Shown here in pieces: positions 17,368-24,245 of a stretch of DNA of 64,000 nucleotides (its first letter is position 1; the number at the start of each line of letters is the position of its first letter). The translations under genes and the position numbers were made by a program. The notes under the pieces are model-generated. The model worked only from the letters and a program-made list of their open reading frames with translations, was not told the DNA's origin and ran no database searches. This stretch comes from an uncultured Paracoccaceae bacterium (lineage in GTDB: Bacteria; Pseudomonadota; Alphaproteobacteria; Rhodobacterales; Rhodobacteraceae), in the NCBI GenBank assembly GCA_937146765.1, contig CAKZRP010000050.1:53643-117642 (forward strand). Direction: 5' to 3'.

Positions 17368-18267
17368 GTGATCCCGCCACGCCGTTCCCTGCCCGATTTC
17401 AAGGTGTTGCAGACCTTCGAGGCCGCCGCGCGCCATGGCAATTTCACCCGCGCCGCCGACGAGCTGGCCCTGACCCAGAGCGCGGTGTCGCGCCAGATCC
17501 GCGAGCTGGAGGACCAGCTTGGCCAGCCCCTTTTCGAGCGGCTGCGCGGCAAGGTGGCGCTGACCCCGAGCGGAGCGGAGTTCCTGCCGCAGGTGCGCCG
17601 CCTCCTAGGGCTGGCGGAAAAGACCATGCGTCAGGCCAGCGCCATCGGCTCCGGCGGCGCGCTCCTGTCGATCAATGCGCTGCCGACCTTCTCGGCGCGC
17701 TGGTTGATGCCGCGCCTGCCGCGTTTCGCCGCCGCGCACCCGGAGCTGCGCTTCGACCTCACCACCCGGCGCGACATCTTCGACTTTGCCGAACAGGCCT
17801 GCGACGTGGCGATCCATTACGGCAAGCCGATCTGGCCCGGTGCCACCTGCCGCTATCTCTGTTCCGAAGTGCTGGTGCCGGTGGCGGGCGGCGCGCTGGC
17901 CCGCCAGCCCCTCTCCGGGCCGGAGGCGCTCCTGACGGCGCCCAAGATCCATCTCTCCGACCGTCCCGACCTCTGGCGCGATTGGTTCACCCGCCACGGG
18001 GTGATGCCGGAGCAGGCCCAGACCGGCCATTGGTTCGACCAGTTCGCCCTCACCATCGAGGCGGTGAAGGCGGGCATGGGCTATGCGCTGCTGCCGCTCT
18101 ACCTGATCGAGCAGGATCTGAGGAGCGGCGCGCTGCGGCAGGTGCTCGACCTGCCCCATTCCACCGATCAGGCCTATCACATCGTGGTGCCCGAGGGCCG
18201 CGGCGAGGCGGTCGCCCCCTTCTGCGACTGGCTCCTCAGCGAGGTGAAATTCCGCCCGCTGGCCTGA
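17368..18267 (+). CDS. LysR-family regulator (GcvA type) of the lysine-catabolism operon
   Basis: A LysR regulator of 299 residues. The start RRSLPDFKVLQTFEAAARHGNFTRAADELALTQSAVSRQI is the GcvA-like subgroup. The effector domain has the LPTFSARWLMPRLPRF and GDVAIHYG-type blocks of that group (here CDVAIHYGKPIW). A GTG start at 17368 fits the family N terminus. It is divergent from hglS, so it most likely controls the HglS-AmaB-aminotransferase-AmaA operon through the repeated boxes between the genes. The inducer is unknown, presumably a pathway intermediate. Confidence 0.9.
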   Translation: MIPPRRSLPDFKVLQTFEAAARHGNFTRAADELALTQSAVSRQIRELEDQLGQPLFERLRGKVALTPSGAEFLPQVRRLLGLAEKTMRQASAIGSGGALLSINALPTFSARWLMPRLPRFAAAHPELRFDLTTRRDIFDFAEQACDVAIHYGKPIWPGATCRYLCSEVLVPVAGGALARQPLSGPEALLTAPKIHLSDRPDLWRDWFTRHGVMPEQAQTGHWFDQFALTIEAVKAGMGYALLPLYLIEQDLRSGALRQVLDLPHSTDQAYHIVVPEGRGEAVAPFCDWLLSEVKFRPLA

Positions 18268-18296
18268 GTGCGGACCTGATCTTTGGCCCCAATCGC

Positions 18297-19682
18297 TCAG
18301 AGCTGCGCAAAGAACAGCACCCAGAGCGACAGGATCACCGCCAGCGCCGCCGCATAGCCCCGGTTCCAGACCAGCCCCACATGGGTCGCGCTCACCCCGC
18401 CAAAGGAGCCGATGAGCAGCGTGGTGGCGGTAAAGGGCGAGGTCACCCCGCTCAGCGCCCAGCCGGCGGTGATGGCGATCACCACCGCGGCGGGGGCCAC
18501 CCCCAGCACCTCCGGCGCCGGCACCAGCGGCGACAGCAGCGTCACCGCCAGGATCGGGTTCATCCCCAGTTGCCCCGCCAGCGGGATGATCCAGACGAAG
18601 GAGACCAGCACCAGCCAGACCGGCCAGGCCGCAAGGTCGAGCCCCAGCCCCGCCAGCACCGGCGTCAGCAAGGGCGCCCCCACGGTGCCGATATAGCCCG
18701 CCATCATCAGCAAGAGGATCTCGCCGCGATACTCCGGCAGCTCGCCCACCGCATAGTCCCGCATCCGCCGCCCCAGCGCGGTCAGGCTCCGCACCTGCAC
18801 CAGCACCCAGGCGGTGGCGATCACCGGCACGATCAGCATCACCAGCCCGACCACCCGCACCTCCGTCACCTCATGCAGCGCCACCAGGCTGCTGACCAGG
18901 ATCGCCAGCAGCAGCAAGAGCGGCAGCAGCAGCGCCCAGCTCCCCTCCGGCGCCTTCCAGGCCGGGCGCGGCAGGGGCAGTCGCGGCTTGAAGATCGTGT
19001 CCAGCGCCCAGCCGGTCCCCGCCATCAGCACCGAGGTCACCAGCCCCGGCACCACCACCTCCGACCAGCGCGCCCCGGGAATGAGCGCGGTGGTGATCGC
19101 GATGGCAAAGGACAGCGGCGACCACGGCAGGGTCGAGGTGAAGGCGCGCTGGATCGCCAGCAGCATCCGGCGGCTGCGGTGGCGGCGGATCTCCGGATCC
19201 GGCTCCTCGTTGGCGCTGGCGGTGGCCAGCTGCCCGAGGAGCGCAATGGCGCCATAATTCAACAAAAGAGAGAACATCTGCCCCCCGAGCGTCAGCGCCA
19301 GATAGCGCCGTCCGGGCGGCTGCTGCGCCAGGAACCGCCCAGCCGCGGTGATCGAGGGCGAACTGGCCGCCGCGCTGCGCAGGGTCGCCAGCGCGGTAAA
19401 GAAGGCGATGATGAAACCCGCCGTCTGCGCCCCTTTCACGGTGATCGCCAGCCAGTCGGGCTCCACTGCGACGAGCGCCCCCGTCAGCGCCAGCGCCACC
19501 AGCGCAAAGGCATAGCGCGCCGCGCGCACCTGCACCGCCAGCACAAGGGTCAGCGCCGCCACCAGCGGCGGCAGGACCTGCCCCGGCCAGGGGGCCGCGC
19601 TCCATTCCCGCGCCACCGCCAGCACGGTGACGCTCACCAGGAGCCCGCCGGTGAGGCGGCTCAGAATTCGGGTGGGCTGCAT
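18297..19682 (-). CDS. Multi-spanning membrane protein, probable permease
   Basis: A protein of 461 residues with about 12 hydrophobic segments, for example LLVSVTVLAVA, AFALVALALTGALVAV, LLLPLLLLLAILVSSLVAL and AALAVILSLWVLFF. Glycine-rich breaks such as YIGTVGAPLLTP and SGVTSPFTATTLLIGSFGG recall the re-entrant loops of ion-transporter superfamily carriers (CitT/ArsB/NhaD type), but I cannot name the family. The start at 19682 (MQPTRILSRL) is preceded by GAGG; the extra upstream frame is not membrane-like. It converges on the LysR gene and is probably transcribed alone. Being next to the lysine operon does not prove a link. Confidence 0.7.
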   Translation of the reverse strand: MQPTRILSRLTGGLLVSVTVLAVAREWSAAPWPGQVLPPLVAALTLVLAVQVRAARYAFALVALALTGALVAVEPDWLAITVKGAQTAGFIIAFFTALATLRSAAASSPSITAAGRFLAQQPPGRRYLALTLGGQMFSLLLNYGAIALLGQLATASANEEPDPEIRRHRSRRMLLAIQRAFTSTLPWSPLSFAIAITTALIPGARWSEVVVPGLVTSVLMAGTGWALDTIFKPRLPLPRPAWKAPEGSWALLLPLLLLLAILVSSLVALHEVTEVRVVGLVMLIVPVIATAWVLVQVRSLTALGRRMRDYAVGELPEYRGEILLLMMAGYIGTVGAPLLTPVLAGLGLDLAAWPVWLVLVSFVWIIPLAGQLGMNPILAVTLLSPLVPAPEVLGVAPAAVVIAITAGWALSGVTSPFTATTLLIGSFGGVSATHVGLVWNRGYAAALAVILSLWVLFFAQL

Positions 19683-19881
19683 GATCTGCCTCGGGCCTTC
19701 TTGCGGGGAAACCGCCACCTGCGCGGGCACTCCGGTTGGGCGCAGCCCCGCCGCGACGGCTTTGGGCGCAGTATTCCGGCAAACGCCCCGCTCCGCAAGC
19801 GCCGCCGCATCCCGCGCCGCGATGGAACCAAACCGCCGCCCGCACGTTGAGCCTTCAAGACGGTTCAAACGGAGAGATGAC

Positions 19882-20061
19882 ATGGAATATGGTTTTCTGG
19901 GCGTGCTGATCCTGGCCGCCGACATCTACGCGCTGATAAACATCTGGGGCAGCGGCACCAGCGGCGGGGCAAAGCTGCTCTGGACCCTGCTGATCCTCCT
20001 GCTGCCGGTGCTGGGCTTCATCATCTGGTTCTTCGCCGGTCCCAAGGGTCGCCTCGCCTGA
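19882..20061 (+). CDS. PLDc_N-domain mini membrane protein
   Basis: A protein of 59 residues made of two hydrophobic helices (FLGVLILAADIYALINIW and LLWTLLILLLPVLGFIIWFF) ending in GPK. This matches the phospholipase D-nuclease N-terminal (PLDc_N) domain, which occurs alone as a small membrane protein in many proteobacteria. The ATG at 19882 has GGAGAGATGAC upstream. A function for the free-standing domain is not established. Confidence 0.8.
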   Translation: MEYGFLGVLILAADIYALINIWGSGTSGGAKLLWTLLILLLPVLGFIIWFFAGPKGRLA

Positions 20062-20116
20062 CCCAACCCGACCCAGCCGGATCCCCCCGGCTTCCAAAAC
20101 CGCCCTCCTCCCGCCT

Positions 20117-20150
20117 GACCCCCGGCCCTGCCCCGCAGCGGCCGGGGGTC
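20117..20150. terminator. Bidirectional hairpin between PLDc_N and AI-2E genes
   Basis: GACCCCCGGCC (20117-20127) and GGCCGGGGGTC (20140-20150) form a perfect 11-bp stem with a 12-base loop between two converging genes. It lacks a clear T tract. Confidence 0.55.
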
Positions 20151-20177
20151 TGCTGACCCGCCAGCGGGCCACCCCGT

Positions 20178-21377
20178 TCAGCCGCGCGGCTCGGTTTCGG
20201 CGCTCAACAAGCGGCTCACCACCGCCAGCGCCGGCAGGTGATCGCAGAGCGACTTGAAACAGACCAGGATCGGCACCGCCATCAGCGCCCCGGCGATCCC
20301 CCACATCCAGGCCCAGATCACCACTGCCGAGAACACCGCCACCGCATTGAGGTTGAGCCGCCGCCCCAGCACCACCGGCGTCACCACCTGCCCCTCCAGC
20401 GTGGTCGCCGCCAGATAGGCCAGCGGCGCCAGCGCCGCATAAAACAGCGAGGGAAAAGTGACCAGCGCCATCACCGCACAAAGCCCCACCCCCATCAGCG
20501 CCCCGATATAGGGCAGGAAGTTGAACAGGAAGGCCACCGCCCCCCAAAGCGCCGGCTGCGGCATCCCGATCACCCACATCAAAAGCCCGATCACCAGACC
20601 GAGGCCCGCGTTGATCAGGGTGATCGACAGCAGATAGCGCGAGATCCGCCGCTCGATACTGTAGACGATGCGCAGCGCCCGGGTCTTTTCGGTGACGCCG
20701 GGAAAGCTCTCCACCAGTTTCACATAGAAGATGTCGTTGGAGGCGAGGAGGAATAGCGCCAGCACCAGCGCCACCAGCGCCGTGGTCGCCAGCGTCATCA
20801 TGTCGAGCGCGGTGGAGGCCAGAAACCCCGGCTGGTCGATGGAGACCTTGACCACATCCGAGGCCCCCGCCAGCGTCTCCACCTGTTCGCTGGCCCGCCG
20901 CACCGTTTCCAGCGAGGCGGTGATGTCGCGCAGCCGGTGCTCCAGCAGCAGCCGCATCCGGGGCGCATCCTCGATCCAGTCCGACACCGGCCCGCTCAGC
21001 AAGGTGATGCCCGCCGCCATGGTCGCCGCCACCGCCAGCACCAGAAGCCCCGCCGACAGCAGCGGCGGCACCCCGTGGCGCGCCAGCCCCCGGGTCAGCG
21101 GGCTGAGGGTGAGGGCAATCAGCACCCCAAGCACAAAGGGCAGCACGAGGTCGCGGGCAAAGAACAGCAGCGCCGCCGCCGCGATCAGCAGCAAGAGCCC
21201 GAGGAAATTGCGGATCAAAAGGATATTGCGCGCCAGGGCCGCCTCCTGCGTCATCGCGGGCGGCGCGGATTCGGCCCGGAGACTCGGGCGGGCGCTCTGT
21301 GGATCTGCGGGCGCTTTCGCGCTGTCTTGCCCGCGCGCCGCCTCGGCGGGGCTCTGATCTGGGGTCCGGGCTGTCAT
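20178..21377 (-). CDS. AI-2E/PerM family transporter-like protein
   Basis: A membrane protein of 399 residues of the AI-2E (TqsA/PerM/YdiK) family. After a polar N-terminal 45 residues come paired helices (NFLGLLLLIAAAALLFFARDLVLPFVLGVLIALTLSP written in the family pattern), a central soluble segment, then LLSITLINAGLGLVIGLLMW, FNFLPYIGALMGV and the ending in LEGQVVTPVVLGRRLNLN typical of the family. Members export small solutes or act as antiporters; the solute here is unknown. Its AGGAGGAG ribosome site is inside a hairpin (21385-21406). The ATG at 21377 is well supported by that site. Confidence 0.88.
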   Translation of the reverse strand: MTARTPDQSPAEAARGQDSAKAPADPQSARPSLRAESAPPAMTQEAALARNILLIRNFLGLLLLIAAAALLFFARDLVLPFVLGVLIALTLSPLTRGLARHGVPPLLSAGLLVLAVAATMAAGITLLSGPVSDWIEDAPRMRLLLEHRLRDITASLETVRRASEQVETLAGASDVVKVSIDQPGFLASTALDMMTLATTALVALVLALFLLASNDIFYVKLVESFPGVTEKTRALRIVYSIERRISRYLLSITLINAGLGLVIGLLMWVIGMPQPALWGAVAFLFNFLPYIGALMGVGLCAVMALVTFPSLFYAALAPLAYLAATTLEGQVVTPVVLGRRLNLNAVAVFSAVVIWAWMWGIAGALMAVPILVCFKSLCDHLPALAVVSRLLSAETEPRG

Positions 21378-21384
21378 CTGGCGT

Positions 21385-21406
21385 CTCCTCCTGCTGGCAG
21401 GAGGAG
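21385..21406 (-). promoter_or_regulatory. Hairpin that sequesters the ribosome site of the AI-2E gene
   Basis: CTCCTCCTG (21385-21393) and CAGGAGGAG (21398-21406) form a perfect 9-bp stem with a four-base loop. In the mRNA the 3' arm CAGGAGGAG is the Shine-Dalgarno, seven bases before the ATG. Translation would be low unless the stem opens. Confidence 0.5.
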
Positions 21407-21484
21407 AACGCGCCAGCCCTGCCCCGGTTCCACTTCCCCTGGCTTTCGGCTGCCTTTCCCCTGGCCTTGCGCGGCTGACGTCGC

Positions 21485-21516
21485 GGTAAATCCCCTTGCC
21501 GCACAGGGGATTTACC
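21485..21516. repeat. Perfect 12-bp inverted repeat upstream of repA
   Basis: GGTAAATCCCCT (21485-21496) and AGGGGATTTACC (21505-21516) surround an 8-base spacer. It lies 325 bp before repA in the gap shared with the divergent AI-2E gene. It could be an incompatibility/partition site or a terminator. Confidence 0.6.
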
Positions 21517-21594
21517 TCTGGATCAGAGTCTAACACAGGGGGTTTTGACCCTATCCGCCGAGGCTGGACCTCGGCTCTCTTCGCGGATAAGAGC

Positions 21595-21637
21595 TGTGGA
21601 TAAATCCGGGAAGGAACAGCGGACAATCTGGGGATAA
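21595..21637. promoter_or_regulatory. DnaA-box-like sites upstream of repA
   Basis: TGTGGATAA (21595-21603) is the exact complement of the consensus DnaA box TTATCCACA. TGGGGATAA (21629-21637) differs by one base in the same orientation. They suggest DnaA participation in replication or repA promoter control. Between and around them are further small palindromes (21557-21575; GGATCG at 21646 with CGATCC at 21660). Confidence 0.5.
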
Positions 21638-21714
21638 CCCTGTCCGGATCGCGGCGCGCCGATCCCCATCTGTTCCAAAAAACCCTTGCACGAATCCCGC
21701 GCTCCGGTAAATAG

Positions 21715-21750
21715 TCACGGAAACATAACGACAAACGTCGATTTCCGTGA
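21715..21750. repeat. Inverted repeat in the repA promoter region
   Basis: TCACGGAAA (21715-21723) and TTTCCGTGA (21742-21750) are perfect 9-bp arms. A smaller CGAC-AAAC-GTCG palindrome sits inside. It ends 90 bp before the repA ATG, a good place for RepA/RepB autorepression or a parS-like site. Confidence 0.6.
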
Positions 21751-21840
21751 ACACGACGGCGCGCTGCAGATCCGGATCCATAACAGGCTCTAACATGTGC
21801 AAACCGCCCGGGTCACGCAAGACACGAGGGCAGACGAGTC

Positions 21841-23055
21841 ATGGCATCGGACCAGAAGGCACCCGCAGCGGGGGCCGCCGCACCGCATGAGGATCTGAAC
21901 CGGATCATCCGGGAGCACGCCGAATGGCTGGCCGCGCAGTTGCATACCCAGCGCGAGAGCCTGTTTCCCCCCGATGCGTCCAAGATGATGCGCAAATTCA
22001 CCTCCGGCGAGGCCGCGGCCCTGCTCGGGGTGAACGACAGCTACCTGCGCAAGCTCAACCTCGACGGCAAGGGCCCCTCGCCCGAGCTGACCCCCGGCAA
22101 CCGGCGGCTCTATTCGGCGCAGGACCTTCTCGATCTGCGCCACCTCTTGGAAAAGACCGCCCGCAAGCCCGGCGACTACCTGCCCGGACGCCGGGAGGGC
22201 GACCATATGCAGATCATCGGGGTGATGAACTTCAAGGGCGGCTCCGGCAAGACCACCACATCCACCCATCTGGCGCAGCGGCTGGCCCTGCGTGGCTACC
22301 GGGTGCTGGCCATCGACCTCGACCCGCAGGCCTCGATGACCGCCCTGCATGGCGTCCAGCCCGAGGTGGACCTGCCCGACGGCGGCACGCTTTATGACGC
22401 CATCCGCTACGAGGATCCCGCCCCCATCGCCTCGGTGATCCGCAAGACCTATATCCCCAACCTCGATCTCATTCCCGGCAACCTCGAGCTGATGGAATTC
22501 GAACACGAGACCCCCCGCGCCCTCGCCCAAGGCCAGGCCGGCCTGTTCTTCTTCCGGGTGAAACAGGCGCTGGCGCAGGTGGACGCGGACTATGACGTGG
22601 TGGTGATCGACTGCCCGCCGCAGCTCGGCTTTCTCACCATGTCGGCGCTCTCCGCCGCCACCGGCGTCCTCGTGACCATCCACCCCGAGATGCTCGACGT
22701 GATGTCGATGTCGCAATTCCTGCGCATGACCGCCGACCTGATGGATGTGATCGCCGAAAGCGGCGCCGACATGAGCCACGACTGGATGCGCTATGTGCTC
22801 ACCCGCTACGAGCCCTCGGACGCGCCGCAAAACCGCATCGTCGCCTTCCTGCGCACCATGTATGGCGACAAGGTGCTCAATGCGCCGATGCTGAAATCCA
22901 CCGCCATCTCCGACGCCGGCCTCACCAAGCAGACCCTCTACGAGGTCGAACGCTCCGCCTTCACCCGCGCCACCTATGACCGCGCGATCGAGAGCGTGAA
23001 CGCCGTCAACGATGAAATCTCCGACCTGATCCAACAGACCTGGGGGCGCACATGA
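21841..23055 (+). CDS. repA: Plasmid partitioning protein RepA (ParA-type ATPase)
   Basis: A protein of 404 residues, the usual RepA length. The N terminus carries a helix-turn-helix (KFTSGEAAALLGVNDSYLRKL, about 52-72) for promoter repression. The deviant Walker A box KGGSGKTT is at 132-139, followed by VLAIDLDPQ and VVIDCPPQLG. It drives segregation of the replicon together with RepB and its centromere, and represses the operon. It overlaps repB by four bases (ATGA). Two DnaA-like boxes and three palindromes lie in the 460 bp before it. Confidence 0.97.
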   Translation: MASDQKAPAAGAAAPHEDLNRIIREHAEWLAAQLHTQRESLFPPDASKMMRKFTSGEAAALLGVNDSYLRKLNLDGKGPSPELTPGNRRLYSAQDLLDLRHLLEKTARKPGDYLPGRREGDHMQIIGVMNFKGGSGKTTTSTHLAQRLALRGYRVLAIDLDPQASMTALHGVQPEVDLPDGGTLYDAIRYEDPAPIASVIRKTYIPNLDLIPGNLELMEFEHETPRALAQGQAGLFFFRVKQALAQVDADYDVVVIDCPPQLGFLTMSALSAATGVLVTIHPEMLDVMSMSQFLRMTADLMDVIAESGADMSHDWMRYVLTRYEPSDAPQNRIVAFLRTMYGDKVLNAPMLKSTAISDAGLTKQTLYEVERSAFTRATYDRAIESVNAVNDEISDLIQQTWGRT

Positions 23056-24071
23056 CCACCGGCAAGAAAAAACGCATGTCCATGCTCGACAGCCTCGCGG
23101 CGGCGGGCGGCCCCACCGCGACCCTCGGTGGCGGCTCGATGATGGCCACCAACCGCGCCCTGCGCGCCGCCCGCGACGCGGTGGATTCCCACCACGTCTG
23201 GGAACTCGACCCCGAGGTGATCGCCAATCTGCGGCTGGAGGATCGCCTCGCCCCCGAGGATGTCGCCGACCTGCGCGAATCGATCGAGGTCAACGGCCAG
23301 ACGGTGCCGATCCTGGTGCGCCGAGACCCCAACAAGACCGATCACTACCTCCTCGTCTATGGTCGCCGCCGCCTGGAGGCGATCCGCCATTCCGACAAGG
23401 TCCAGAAGGTGCGCGCGCTGGTCGCCAGCATGGATGACGACAGCGCCGTGCGCGCCCAGATCTCCGAGAACATGGCCCGCCGCGACCTCTCCTTCATCGA
23501 GAAGGCGCTCTTCGCCCGCGAACTGATCGACAGCGGCTTTGGCAACCAGAACCAGGTGGCCGAGGTGCTCACCGTGACCAAATCCGCCATCTCCATGGCG
23601 CTGGCCATCGTCGATGCGGTAGGCACCGACCTGGTGCGCGCCATCGGCCCCGCCCATGGCATCGGCCGCCCCCGTTGGGAGGAACTGGGCAAGGCGCTCG
23701 ACGCCCCCGGCGCCGATCCCGACCGGCTGATCGCGCTGGCCGATGCGGTGCACACCAAGGCCAGCATCGCCGCCACCGAGGGCCGCCCCGAGGCGCCGCA
23801 GGATACCTCGCTCGCCGCTTTCGAGGCGGTGATGAAAGCCGCCACCGAGGCGCTGCCCCGCCCGACCCCGACCCGCAGCGATGCCCCTGCCCGCCCGCGC
23901 CCGCGTCCCCTGACCCTGGGGGGCAAGAAGGGCGGCAGCGTGAAACGCACGTCGAAGGGCCTGCAGATCGACCTTGCGGAGGGTGGGTTTGCCGATTGGG
24001 TCGAGGCCGAGGCCGAAGCCCTGATGGCAGAGCTGCACGACCGCTGGCAGCGCCAGACCGACACCGAATAA
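23052..24071 (+). CDS. repB: Plasmid partitioning protein RepB (ParB family)
   Basis: A centromere-binding protein of 339 residues. The ParB N-terminal domain contains DVADLRESIEVNGQTVPILV, the nucleotide-binding GRRRLEAI and ENMARRDLSFIEKALFARELID. The central helix-turn-helix is NQNQVAEVLTVTKSAISMAL, and the C-terminal part (about 255-339) is for dimerisation. It binds parS and bridges to RepA. Translation is coupled to repA by the ATGA overlap. The twin palindromes after repC (25795-25854) are the strongest candidate target. Confidence 0.97.
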   Translation: MTTGKKKRMSMLDSLAAAGGPTATLGGGSMMATNRALRAARDAVDSHHVWELDPEVIANLRLEDRLAPEDVADLRESIEVNGQTVPILVRRDPNKTDHYLLVYGRRRLEAIRHSDKVQKVRALVASMDDDSAVRAQISENMARRDLSFIEKALFARELIDSGFGNQNQVAEVLTVTKSAISMALAIVDAVGTDLVRAIGPAHGIGRPRWEELGKALDAPGADPDRLIALADAVHTKASIAATEGRPEAPQDTSLAAFEAVMKAATEALPRPTPTRSDAPARPRPRPLTLGGKKGGSVKRTSKGLQIDLAEGGFADWVEAEAEALMAELHDRWQRQTDTE

Positions 24072-24245
24072 AACCGAGCAGAAAAACAAAGGAGGCGCGA
24101 GCCGACAAAAGAAAAGGTCCCGCAAAGACACCGCTCCACGAGACCCTAACTTGTTTCTAGCACCTTCAAGCTAGTCTCCGGAGCCGCCAACTGCAAGTCC
24201 AATGTGATTTGCAGACCGGGATTTCTTTGTCTTCGTGAATGAAAA
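24072..24245. promoter_or_regulatory. repB-repC intergenic region, probable antisense RNA locus
   Basis: In repABC plasmids the gap before repC encodes a small antisense RNA that limits RepC. Two hairpins are visible: CTAGC (24157-24161) with GCTAG (24170-24174), and CTGCAA (24191-24196) with TTGCAG (24209-24214), the latter followed by the T-rich ATTTCTTTGTCTT. These could form the repC-blocking structure. The RNA itself and its promoter are not proven. Confidence 0.45.

Noticed and set aside
21557..21575. GCCGAGG/CCTCGGC hairpin as a terminator
   Set aside because: No T-rich tail and no gene ending nearby; kept only as part of the repA-upstream palindromes.
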